Shown one piece after another: positions 33,332-41,718 of a stretch of DNA of 44,315 nucleotides (positions are counted from its first letter, which is position 1; every line of letters starts with the position of its first letter). The DNA is taken from the NCBI GenBank assembly GCA_900549055.1, contig URNB01000007.1, forward strand, positions 1-44,315, read 5' to 3'. The position numbers and the translations under genes are program-made. Source of the stretch: an uncultured Oscillospiraceae bacterium (GTDB lineage: Bacteria > Bacillota > Clostridia > Oscillospirales > Acutalibacteraceae). The notes beneath the pieces are model-generated. The model was given only the letters and a program-made list of their open reading frames with translations, had not been told where the DNA came from and made no database searches.

Positions 33332-36300
33332 ATGAAAATAATCGAAACGATTAAAAGACATGCCAATATTGCTTTGGCGTTAGGCGTTATGCTGTCGATG
33401 ATCGCGGCGCAGGCAATTCCCGTTTTTGCATCGCCGTCGGTTTCGGCGGAGGACGCTGCTGCCGTGAGCCATCTTGAAGAGCTTTATAAGGCTTATATTG
33501 AGGAGTACGGCGATAAAACCACAAGAGAGGGACTTTTGAGAGTATACGATTCGGCGCTTGAAATCAACTCCGACAGCTTTGCAAAGGAAAAAGCCGCCGG
33601 CTATGAGGTCAAGCTTAATGCCGCGGTGCTGCGCCCGATAGACGGCTCTGAGGATAAGGACGGAGAAATAACCCGCGGGCATAACGGTTATGTAAACATA
33701 AACGCCGAGGTCACCAAAAATTCCAAAGCGGTAGGTACGGTATCGTTCGCACAGAAAATAACCGCAGGGGTCAAGACACTTACCTATACAAGGTCATCAG
33801 CCGAGGAGGCTTCCTCTGTTTGGAATATAGGCTCGGGCAAATACTTAAATTATTATAACGGCTCGGCAGATAAGCTTATCGTTCCCGAGGGCGTTGAGGA
33901 GATCAACTGGAACAATCGCTCTACCTGGTATAAGGGCGATAAGACCAAGGTTAAAATCATAATCTTCCCATCAACCATGAAAAAGGTTTTGGCGGAAACC
34001 CTGCAGGACTTTACAAATCTTATTGCGGTATATATTCCCGACGGCTGCACAGACCTCGGCGCTTCGGCGTTCAGCGGATGTACATCCTTGAGATATGTCC
34101 GCCTTTCGGAAAACTTTACGGCAATTCCGAAGAGCTGCTTTGCAAACACGCCTGCGCTTACGCAGATGTATATTCCCGCAGGCATAAAAAGCATAGCCGA
34201 CCGTGCGTTTAACGGCAGCGCGCTGCGTGACATTGTTATCTGCGCGGATAATTTCGTCGGCGACGGATATGATACCCATAAAAACTTTGTAATTCAGCTG
34301 AACGAGAATATCAATGAGGAAATAAAAGCCGATGTTGAGGCGGATCTGAAGGACGACCGCGGCTTTATTGCCGACAGGCATTTCTACTACCTCGGCAAAA
34401 ACCCGACGGTCAAATCAAGCTGGCTTTGGTATTCCTGCGATATAGCAAGCGGTGCCGATTACCTCTGGTACACCCTCATTTACGCCTTAAAGGGCAACAG
34501 CATCGAGGAGTTTATAAAGACACAGACCGCCAACAGTCTTGAGGATGAGTATACCGCGCTTGAAGCGGCCGACGCAACGCTTTTAAGCGAGCAATACAGA
34601 GGAATCAGAAAAATAAGCGATGAAGAGGCGCTTTCGCACCTTGAGGAGCTTTACAGGGCGTATATTAAAAAATACGGCGACAAAACCTCCCGCGAGGGAC
34701 TTCTTCGGATCTACGACACCGCGTTTGCGGTAAACGCCGACAGCTTCGCCGATGAAAAGGCGGTAGGCTATAAGGTAAAGCTTAACGCCACGGTGCTGCG
34801 CCCGGTTGACGGAAGCTGCGATAAGGACGGAGTCATCACGGTTGCGCGCGACGGCTATGTAAACATAAGCGCCGAGGTCACAAAGGACGGGAAAACAGTA
34901 GGAACGGTAAAATTCACCGAGGTTTTATCCGCCGAAATGAAGACCCTAACCTACACGAAGTCATCTGCCGAGGAGGACAGCTCGGTTTGGAATATAGGCG
35001 CGGGCAAGTATCTTAATTACTATAACGGCTCTGCCGATAAGCTTATAATTCCCGAGGGCGTTGAAGAGGTAAACAGCAAGACCCTCGGCGAGTGGTACAA
35101 GGGTGATAAAACAAAGGTTAAAATAATCGTTTATCCGTCAACCATGAAAAAAATAATGCCGTGGACGATGAACGGCTTTACGAATCTTATGGCGGTTTAC
35201 ATACCCGACGGCTGCACCGAAATAGGCGAGCGCGCCTTCAGCGACTGCACCTCGCTCAGGTATGTCCGTCTTTCGGAAAAATTCACCGCCATTCCCAAAT
35301 ACTGCTTTGCCGGCACACAGGCGCTCACAATGCTTTATCTGCCCGCGGCGGTCAAAAGTGTTGCCGACCGCGCGTTTTACGGCAGTGCCGCAAGGGATCT
35401 TATCATCACGGCGGATGATTTTGCGGGCGACGGCTACGATACCCATAAAAAATATGTTACTTCACTTAATGAAAGCATAAACGAGCAGGTTAAAGAGGAT
35501 GTCCGCGAGGATCTTATTGCCGATGTGGGCACAAATCTTTCAAACAGAAGCTTTTTCTACCTCGGCAAAAACCCGACGGTCAAATCAAGCTGGCTCTGGT
35601 ATTCCTGCGATATGGATAACGGCCCGGATTATCTTTGGTATACATATATATACGCTTTAAAGGGCAACAGCATCGAGGAATTTATAAAGACCCAGACCTC
35701 GAACAGTCTTGAGGATGAATATACCGCGCTGGATAACGAAACGGCCGAGCTTTTAAAGACGCAGCATGATAAATACATGCTGAACGGCAGATATCCGAAG
35801 GAAATAAACACCGAGGTCGTTCAGGCACTTATAAAGGACTATCCGTTCACAAATAACGGCAGCGCGGCGGAGTTTTCTCTTTATCTTGAAAAGAAGCTTG
35901 CCGATACAGGATATAAGGCTGCCGTAAGCAACTGGTATAAGCTGAGGGCTGTTCCCGGCTGCGAGGATACCGACGGGGTAATGTTTGAGGGCTATAACGG
36001 CTATGTTACCGCGGATATAAGGCTTACCTCTGCGGTCGATACAAAGGATATTTCTATATACGGCGTAATCAAGCCCGAAATTTACAGCTACAGCTTTGAG
36101 ACTGTGGCAAAGGCGGATACCTTCTATCCCGAGACCGTGGACGGCACGGACGGACTGCGCGGCGATACCGGCGCAGAGGGAGAGTTCTTCCTGCTTTCCT
36201 CCGACGGCACGGTGCTGCTCGATTATTACGGCACTGCGGAAAAGATTATAATTCCCGAGGGCGTCGAGTATCTCGATCAGTCATGGTGGCTCGATACCGA

Positions 36301-37576
36301 CCTCACAAAGGTTCGCTGCATAATTCTTCCCGATTCCTTAAAGGTTCTGCCCGACCAGTTCGGCGTTCCGTTCAGCAGCAATATAGAAGTAATTATCATG
36401 GGTGATAATGTCGTGAAGGCGGAGGGCAAGCATTCGTTCTGGAAGTGCTATAAGCTTAAAAATCTGCGGCTTTCGGAAAATCTTGAAAATCTTAACGAGG
36501 AAGCGCTTTTTGAAACCCTGCTGCTTACCGATCTGCATCTTCCGAACGCTTTGAAGACTATAGATAAGGGCAGCTTCCATTTGTCCGCTTTGCGCGATAT
36601 AATTATACCCGCCGGCGTTGAAAGCATTGCAAACGAGGCGTTTGCGTGGCCGCTTAAGACCCTTAAATATCTTGTTGAGGGCGTCAGAACGCAGGGCAAC
36701 GCCATTTCACAGGAGCTTTGCGATGAGCTTGACCCGATTCTTCAAAAGAAAATAGCAACAAGCCCCGGCGTTTATATTCCGCGAACGATTACCGTATTAA
36801 GCAAAAATGCGGAATATGCCGAAAGGCACGATTTCTGGAATTCAGACCTAAGCTGGATACAGGTAAAGGTTAATTACCTGCCCGGCTCGTCAACCGAAAA
36901 GCTTATAAACAGCGGCTACGCTTCGGATACAAATAAATACTCGTATTCAACACTTGGACTCTCCGAAAACGAGCTGAAGGTCAATATGATGCTTTATTCC
37001 GAAAGAGTTCCGGTTTATTCGGATATAAAGGCGGAGGATATAGAGAAATATTTCTCTTCTGCGCTTTCCGATGAGTTTGTAAGCAAGGTTGAGGTAACGG
37101 AGCTTTCGGTTACCGATCCGTCAAAGGACGGCGCGGGCTCACTTACCGCAAGGGTGACCGCAATTATGAAGAGCGGTGAAAGGGTCGGCGTTGATATTTC
37201 AAGGATAATACCGCTTATCGAGAATTATAAGACCGATATGAACCGCGGCGGCTGGACAGGTAAGGAATATAAATACGATAATAAATTCGTGCCGAGCATA
37301 ACCCGCTATGAGGATGAAACGGTTACCGAATATGTTGATGTTCCGATTGACGTGCCGAACGAAAGCCGCGGCGAGGAAATCAAAAACACCGACGGCGGCG
37401 ACGGAGAAGAGGAGACCGTTACAATAACAAAGGTTATTAAAAAGAAAAAGAAGAAGCCTGCGGCGGCTCAAACAAACATCGTGCTGCCGATAGTGCTCTC
37501 GGTTGCGGGCTTTGTTCTCGTGTGCGGCGCGGTTGTGCTGTTCTGCCTTATAAAGCGGCGTAAAAAGCGCGCTTAA
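33332..37576 (+). CDS. Large BspA-like leucine-rich-repeat surface protein with C-terminal membrane anchor
   Basis: A 1414-residue surface protein. Signal peptide to about residue 34 (cleavage near VFA-SPS). Two long units with a period of about 389-390 residues begin at residue 46 (SHLEELYKAY) and 435 (SHLEELYRAY). A third, diverged unit starts near 830. Each unit has a leading helical/beta module and a block of LRR_5 repeats (FSGCTSLRYVRLSENFTAIP, IPAGIKSIADRAF). The tail has a K-rich linker and one membrane helix (about 1385-1407) ending in KRRKKRA, so the LRRs face outward. BspA-type LRR proteins bind host or polymer ligands. Last gene of the operon. It shares 38-nt identical DNA blocks between units 1 and 2 (34388-34425, 35558-35595), suggesting fairly recent duplication. 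Confidence 0.85.
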   Translation: MKIIETIKRHANIALALGVMLSMIAAQAIPVFASPSVSAEDAAAVSHLEELYKAYIEEYGDKTTREGLLRVYDSALEINSDSFAKEKAAGYEVKLNAAVLRPIDGSEDKDGEITRGHNGYVNINAEVTKNSKAVGTVSFAQKITAGVKTLTYTRSSAEEASSVWNIGSGKYLNYYNGSADKLIVPEGVEEINWNNRSTWYKGDKTKVKIIIFPSTMKKVLAETLQDFTNLIAVYIPDGCTDLGASAFSGCTSLRYVRLSENFTAIPKSCFANTPALTQMYIPAGIKSIADRAFNGSALRDIVICADNFVGDGYDTHKNFVIQLNENINEEIKADVEADLKDDRGFIADRHFYYLGKNPTVKSSWLWYSCDIASGADYLWYTLIYALKGNSIEEFIKTQTANSLEDEYTALEAADATLLSEQYRGIRKISDEEALSHLEELYRAYIKKYGDKTSREGLLRIYDTAFAVNADSFADEKAVGYKVKLNATVLRPVDGSCDKDGVITVARDGYVNISAEVTKDGKTVGTVKFTEVLSAEMKTLTYTKSSAEEDSSVWNIGAGKYLNYYNGSADKLIIPEGVEEVNSKTLGEWYKGDKTKVKIIVYPSTMKKIMPWTMNGFTNLMAVYIPDGCTEIGERAFSDCTSLRYVRLSEKFTAIPKYCFAGTQALTMLYLPAAVKSVADRAFYGSAARDLIITADDFAGDGYDTHKKYVTSLNESINEQVKEDVREDLIADVGTNLSNRSFFYLGKNPTVKSSWLWYSCDMDNGPDYLWYTYIYALKGNSIEEFIKTQTSNSLEDEYTALDNETAELLKTQHDKYMLNGRYPKEINTEVVQALIKDYPFTNNGSAAEFSLYLEKKLADTGYKAAVSNWYKLRAVPGCEDTDGVMFEGYNGYVTADIRLTSAVDTKDISIYGVIKPEIYSYSFETVAKADTFYPETVDGTDGLRGDTGAEGEFFLLSSDGTVLLDYYGTAEKIIIPEGVEYLDQSWWLDTDLTKVRCIILPDSLKVLPDQFGVPFSSNIEVIIMGDNVVKAEGKHSFWKCYKLKNLRLSENLENLNEEALFETLLLTDLHLPNALKTIDKGSFHLSALRDIIIPAGVESIANEAFAWPLKTLKYLVEGVRTQGNAISQELCDELDPILQKKIATSPGVYIPRTITVLSKNAEYAERHDFWNSDLSWIQVKVNYLPGSSTEKLINSGYASDTNKYSYSTLGLSENELKVNMMLYSERVPVYSDIKAEDIEKYFSSALSDEFVSKVEVTELSVTDPSKDGAGSLTARVTAIMKSGERVGVDISRIIPLIENYKTDMNRGGWTGKEYKYDNKFVPSITRYEDETVTEYVDVPIDVPNESRGEEIKNTDGGDGEEETVTITKVIKKKKKKPAAAQTNIVLPIVLSVAGFVLVCGAVVLFCLIKRRKKRA

Positions 37577-37605
37577 ACTTGCGTTACACCGAATATATAA
37601 ATACA

Positions 37606-37646
37606 AAAAATTCCCGACGCTGTTCCGAATAGCGTCGGGAATTTTT
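37606..37646. terminator. Bidirectional terminator between convergent genes
   Basis: A 16-bp stem (TTCCCGACGCT core plus A/T ends, 9-nt loop) is flanked by A and T runs. It ends both the carbohydrate operon (plus) and the P-type ATPase gene (minus). Confidence 0.9.
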
Positions 37647-37671
37647 AAATGACTTTAATTTATTAATGATT

Positions 37672-39804
37672 TTATGCCTGCGTCGAAGCCGGGCCTTTAA
37701 CAATTCCAAACTCCGAATTGTTTTTTTCTTCAGGCAGCAGGTCTGTCATGCTTTTTATGCTTATGCCGAGGGTCGACATATTGTGAAGCAGTGCGGAGGT
37801 CGTCGGCTGAATTACACCCGTAACGCCGCAGACGATAAGTAAGAAATTAAAGCTGACTATAAAGCGGTAGTTTCTGTTTATGCGCTCCATAAGCGCCGAA
37901 GAAATTTCCCTTAAGGTCACAAGCTTAAACAAATCCTCCGAGGAAACGGTTATATCCGAAATTTCCTTTGCGATTGCAGCGCCGGTATTTATCGCTATTC
38001 CCACATCCGCTTCCGACAGTGCGGGAGTATCGTTAACACCGTCGCCTATCATAATAACGGTATGTCCCGCCGCCTTCTCACGGCGTATGAATTCCGCCTT
38101 ATCCTCGGGCAGCACCTCTGCGCGGTATTCGTCCACACCCACGGCGCGTGCAACAGCGGCGGCGGTTTTTTCATTGTCACCCGTCATCATGACGACCTTT
38201 TTAATACCCGCCTTATGCAGTGCGGCAACCGCAGAGTGAGCTTCGGGACGCAGCGGGTCGGAAATGCATATTACCGCCCTTAAAACGCCCGAAACGGCAA
38301 GATAAAGATGAGAATACTCATCGGAAATATTATCGAATTTATCCTTTTCGTCATCGGGCACGGTGCAGCCCTCGTCCTCAAATACGAAATGATAGCTGCC
38401 TATAACCACATTTCTGCCCTCAACCGTGCTTGAAATGCCGTGAGCCACAACATATTCGACGCTTGAATGGTATTCCTCATGGTTAAGCCCGCGCCTTGCA
38501 GCCTCCTCCACAACGGCGTTTGCAAGCGAATGCGGGTAATGCTCCTCAAGGCAGGCGGCAAGACGCAGCATATCGTTTTCGGCTCTGCCGCCGAAGGTTA
38601 CAATTTTCGCCACACGGGGAGTCGCAAGGGTCAGCGTACCTGTTTTATCGAAAACAACGATATCCGCCTTTGCAACCGCCTCCAAAAAGCGACCGCCCTT
38701 TACCGAAACATTGTATTTTGCGCTTTCGCGCATTGCTGATATTACGGCAATTGGCATTGAAAGCTTTAAAGCGCAGGAAAAATCTACCATAAGCACCGAA
38801 AGCGCTTTAACCGCGTTGCGCGTCAATAAATATGTAAGCGCCGTGCCGCCGAGGGTGTAGGGGACTAATCTGTCCGCTAAATGCGAAGCCTTGTTTTCTG
38901 CGGTGGATTTGAGCTTTTCGGATTCCTCGATCATTCGGACTATGCGGTCGTACCGTCCGCCGCCCGCCGCCTTTTCAACGGCAATCACGCATTCGCCCTC
39001 TTCAACAACCGTTCCGGCGTATGCATAGCTGCCCGCACTTTTTTTAACAGGCAGCGACTCGCCCGTCATTGAAGCCTGGTTGACCATGGCGTCGCCCGAG
39101 ACCACCTTGCCGTCAAGCGGGATAAGGTTTCCCGTGCGGACGATTATTTTATCGCCCTCCGAAATGTCGTTTATCGAAACCAAAATCTCCTGCTCGTCGG
39201 TTTTAAGCCAAACCTTTTCGACATTAAGAGACATGGCGCCCGCAAGGTCTGAAACGGACTTTTTATGCGTCCATTCCTCAAGCAGCTCGCCGAGCCTTAA
39301 CATAAACATAACGGATGAGGCGGTATCAAAATCACGCCGCAAAAGCGAAACCGTAACTGCGGTTGCGTCAAGCACCGACACCGAAAGCCTGCCCTTCAGG
39401 AAGGCTCTCAACCCCGTCTTTATATAATGTAGGGAATGATAGACCGCAATGGCAGAGCGCAGCGGCAGCGGCAGGAAAAGCTTTGAGAAAAAACGCCTTA
39501 TAAATGTGAACACAAGCTTATCTTCAAACTCGCGGTTAAGGCTTCTGCCGGTCTGCTCCGGCAGCGCTACGACCGCTTCGGCTTTTTCAAAGGAAAAGGC
39601 GGCAAACGCCTTTATAATATCCGAGCGCGAGCCGTTATATGCAACCACGGCGTCACAGGTGCGGTCATAAACCGCAACGCCGGTAACGCCCGCAACCCCA
39701 CGCAGATAATATTCAAGAATGTCCGCAGAATGAAGGGACATTCTGTTTATACATAAATGCACGCGCAGTCTGCCCTGCGATTCGTGCAGTACCAAGCATT
39801 TCAT
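37672..39804 (-). CDS. P1B-like heavy-metal P-type ATPase with non-canonical SCA motif
   Basis: A 710-residue membrane pump. An N-terminal HMA-like domain (about 1-70) lacks a CxxC metal site. The actuator domain has MTGES near 245, the phosphorylation site DKTGT near 390 and the hinge GDGVNDTPAL near 600. The membrane motif that is CPC/CPx in most metal pumps reads FSCALKLSMP here, so the Cys is kept but Pro is replaced by Ala. The nucleotide-domain HP motif appears as YPHS. The enzyme looks catalytically intact, but the metal cannot be deduced. GGAG lies upstream of the ATG. It is downstream of the DUF6110 gene and separated from it by an intrinsic terminator, so expression may depend on readthrough. 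Confidence 0.88.
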   Translation of the reverse strand: MKCLVLHESQGRLRVHLCINRMSLHSADILEYYLRGVAGVTGVAVYDRTCDAVVAYNGSRSDIIKAFAAFSFEKAEAVVALPEQTGRSLNREFEDKLVFTFIRRFFSKLFLPLPLRSAIAVYHSLHYIKTGLRAFLKGRLSVSVLDATAVTVSLLRRDFDTASSVMFMLRLGELLEEWTHKKSVSDLAGAMSLNVEKVWLKTDEQEILVSINDISEGDKIIVRTGNLIPLDGKVVSGDAMVNQASMTGESLPVKKSAGSYAYAGTVVEEGECVIAVEKAAGGGRYDRIVRMIEESEKLKSTAENKASHLADRLVPYTLGGTALTYLLTRNAVKALSVLMVDFSCALKLSMPIAVISAMRESAKYNVSVKGGRFLEAVAKADIVVFDKTGTLTLATPRVAKIVTFGGRAENDMLRLAACLEEHYPHSLANAVVEEAARRGLNHEEYHSSVEYVVAHGISSTVEGRNVVIGSYHFVFEDEGCTVPDDEKDKFDNISDEYSHLYLAVSGVLRAVICISDPLRPEAHSAVAALHKAGIKKVVMMTGDNEKTAAAVARAVGVDEYRAEVLPEDKAEFIRREKAAGHTVIMIGDGVNDTPALSEADVGIAINTGAAIAKEISDITVSSEDLFKLVTLREISSALMERINRNYRFIVSFNFLLIVCGVTGVIQPTTSALLHNMSTLGISIKSMTDLLPEEKNNSEFGIVKGPASTQA

Positions 39805-39820
39805 AAATCAGCATCTCCAA

Positions 39821-39854
39821 ATAAAAATCAGGCTCCCTTCGGATGAAGGGAGCC
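39821..39854 (-). terminator. Intrinsic terminator between DUF6110 gene and ATPase gene
   Basis: A perfect 10-bp stem (GGCTCCCTTC / GAAGGGAGCC, 4-nt loop) is followed on the minus strand by TGATTTTTATTT. It lies in the ATPase leader and could reduce ATPase transcription relative to DUF6110. Confidence 0.8.
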
Positions 39855-39901
39855 GAGAAGTATATACGAGACCGAACGAGAGAACTGCTCTCGGCTGAAG
39901 C

Positions 39902-40180
39902 TTATTCTTCGGTTTCTTCCGCTGCGGTATCCTCAATAACCTCCGCTTCCTTTTCGGCAGCGCGGTTTTCATTGAGAACCTTGGCGTCGGCAAGAATGTC
40001 GCCCGCATTTTCTTTAACGGCGGTTACAACAGTCATAACCTCTTCCTTGGCACGCAGTGCCGCTGCGGTGGTATATGTATAGGCTTTTTTAGCCTCTTTA
40101 CTGCTCAAAATTTTAAGGCCGGCCGTTCCGAAAAGAAGTCCTCCGGCAAACAATCCGAGCTTACCCCATGCACATTTCAT
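39902..40180 (-). CDS. DUF6110 family small membrane-associated protein
   Basis: A 92-residue protein: a short hydrophobic N-terminal helix (GLFAGGLLFGTAGLKIL), then the ILSSKEAKKAYTYTTAAALRAKEEVM block typical of DUF6110 as I know it, a long helix and an acidic tail (EVIEDTAAEETEE). Its role is not known, but genes of this family repeatedly sit beside heavy-metal P-type ATPases in Clostridia, as here. AAGGAGG lies 8 nt before the ATG and it has its own promoter. It could be a small accessory or chaperone-like subunit of the pump; that is inference. Confidence 0.8.
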   Translation of the reverse strand: MKCAWGKLGLFAGGLLFGTAGLKILSSKEAKKAYTYTTAAALRAKEEVMTVVTAVKENAGDILADAKVLNENRAAEKEAEVIEDTAAEETEE

Positions 40181-40208
40181 TTAAACAACCTCCTTTTGGT
40201 TTTTGAAT

Positions 40209-40237
40209 ATTATAACATTATTCGACCGAAAAATCAA
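40209..40237 (-). promoter_or_regulatory. Sigma-A promoter of the DUF6110/ATPase unit
   Basis: The minus strand reads TTGATT, a 17-nt spacer and TATAAT with a TG one base before the -10, about 30 nt upstream of the start codon. Confidence 0.7.
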
Positions 40238-40513
40238 TTCCCCAAAGACGAATTAACAAAAATTTAAATTTTCTTGTTTTTTCTTTATATTGTGGTTTTT
40301 TAAGGAATTAATGAATAAATCCCCCACTTTTGGTGTAAAATAGAATCATACAGGCTATATGACCCGCCACTTTATGCAATTTTGTAGGATTGCACAAGTT
40401 AAATGTCAAAAAATGGAGATTTACAGTCCCAACGCAAAAAGTTACAGCCTTGTAACCTTTTTGTAACCACTTTTTAACCGTCATTTTAAACAAAAACACT
40501 GCTTTTTGCGACT
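40238..40513. other. Intergenic stretch between divergent promoters
   Basis: About 275 nt of A+T-rich DNA with no convincing gene. One small hairpin with flanking A and T runs (GTTACA / TGTAAC, about 40441-40457) could be a weak bidirectional terminator. I see no riboswitch or tRNA here. Confidence 0.4.
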
Positions 40514-40542
40514 TTGACATTGTCAGCACAAAGGCTTATAAT
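40514..40542 (+). promoter_or_regulatory. Consensus sigma-A promoter of the 3D-domain protein
   Basis: TTGACA, a 17-nt spacer and TATAAT, a perfect match to the vegetative consensus. The start near 40549 gives a leader of only about 34 nt, too short for the c-di-AMP riboswitch that controls some 3D-domain genes elsewhere. Confidence 0.8.
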
Positions 40543-40582
40543 ATGCCTCGGCTTGCGAGATTTGTTTCAAAGGAGTCATTTG

Positions 40583-41668
40583 ATGTTAGAAAAAATAAAG
40601 TACCGTCTGTCTGACGCGGAGTTCATAAAGCGAACCCGTGTAAGGTGCATAGCGGCTATGACCGCCGTCACCATAGCGGTTGTTACTTTACTCGGCTTTT
40701 CACTCAATACCGTAAAGGTGTTCGATGGCGAAAAAACCTACACAGTGCGTTCTGTGAGTGCGAATGTTGCAAATATTCTTTCCGGTCTCAAACTGAAATC
40801 CGAGCATTATAAAATAATGAACACCAAGGTGGAAAATCATCTTACCACGGTTGAGATTGCTTATTCGTTCCCTGTATTTATAACGGCGGGGGAAAACACG
40901 CTTGAAATCGAGTTTACCGGCGGCACTGTTCATGAAGCACTTATTGCGGCGGGCTTTGCTCCCGACGAAGACGATTTTATAGAGCCTGCGGCGGATGCCG
41001 AGATTACCGACACGGCTTATATTGATTACACGGATATTGAATATGTTGACGGCAGCTATACCGAGGTCATACCTCACACTCTCGAAACCGTTTATTCTGC
41101 GGACAAGACTTCCGGCAGCGAAACGGTAGAGGCGGGTACGGACGGCGAAAAGCGCATAAGCTATACCGAAAAAATAGTGAACGGCGTATCCTCGGGACGC
41201 ACCGTGACCGGTGAAGAAGTGGTTAAAAGCGCCGTAAACGGCAAAAAAATCATCGGCACAAGGAAAGCGGCGGCAAAAAGCACCGCTGCGGCCGATAATT
41301 CGTCCTTCAAGGGCGTTTCGACCCTTACCCCGACTCTTAATATAGAATTTGATAAAAATGGCGTACCGCTCAAATATAAGTCCAAAATGGTATCCCGCGC
41401 CACAGCGTATACCTATACCGGTCATAACTGCGCTACAGGCGTTGCTCCGCAGCCGGGCTATATAGCGGTAAATCCGAAGGTAATACCCTACGGCACAAAA
41501 ATGTATATAAGAACGGCGGACGGCAGCTTTATTTACGGCTATGCCGTAGCAGCCGATACCGGCGGATTTGTAAGCAACCACCCGACAGGGGTTGATCTGT
41601 TTATGTCCACCCGCAGCGCCTGCATATCCTTCGGCGTTCGCAATGTTGAGATCTATATATTGGAATAA
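40583..41668 (+). CDS. DUF348 / G5 / 3D-domain cell-wall protein (YabE/Rpf-like)
   Basis: A 361-residue exported protein. One membrane helix near 25-43 (signal anchor). Two ubiquitin-like DUF348 modules follow (VKVFDGEKTYTVRSVSANV near 46 and NTLEIEFTGGTVHEAL near 106), then a G5 domain (about 160-235) and a Ser/Ala linker. The 3D domain spans about 272-361 (ATAYTYTGHNC, AVNPKVIPYGTKMYI, AADTGG, VDLFM). The domain set is that of Firmicute peptidoglycan-remodelling proteins related to Rpf/YabE. Of the three hallmark aspartates, the first is Asn (AVNP instead of AVDP). The ATG at 40583 lies 7 nt after AAAGGAG; an upstream in-frame start overlaps the promoter and is rejected. Confidence 0.88.
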   Translation: MLEKIKYRLSDAEFIKRTRVRCIAAMTAVTIAVVTLLGFSLNTVKVFDGEKTYTVRSVSANVANILSGLKLKSEHYKIMNTKVENHLTTVEIAYSFPVFITAGENTLEIEFTGGTVHEALIAAGFAPDEDDFIEPAADAEITDTAYIDYTDIEYVDGSYTEVIPHTLETVYSADKTSGSETVEAGTDGEKRISYTEKIVNGVSSGRTVTGEEVVKSAVNGKKIIGTRKAAAKSTAAADNSSFKGVSTLTPTLNIEFDKNGVPLKYKSKMVSRATAYTYTGHNCATGVAPQPGYIAVNPKVIPYGTKMYIRTADGSFIYGYAVAADTGGFVSNHPTGVDLFMSTRSACISFGVRNVEIYILE

Positions 41669-41670
41669 TT

Positions 41671-41698
41671 AAAAGGCTGCTTAAAAACAGCCTTTTTT
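41671..41698 (+). terminator. Intrinsic terminator
   Basis: A 9-bp stem (AAAAGGCTG / CAGCCTTTT) ending in T6 lies 2 nt after the 3D-domain gene. Confidence 0.85.
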
Positions 41699-41718
41699 GA
41701 ATTTCGGGAAGTGAAAAA

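Noticed and set aside
33332..37576. Repeats in the LRR gene as a CRISPR or mobile element
   Set aside because: Repeats are coding, in frame, about 1.17 kb apart and without spacers or transposase.
40438..40462. GTTACA/TGTAAC hairpin as a small-RNA terminator
   Set aside because: The stem is short and no convincing upstream promoter or transcript boundary is visible.
40181..40582. c-di-AMP (ydaO-type) riboswitch before the 3D-domain gene
   Set aside because: The consensus promoter leaves only about 34 nt of leader, far too short for that riboswitch.
40700..41581. 293-codon minus-strand frame
   Set aside because: Antisense to the 3D-domain gene; no recognisable domains.
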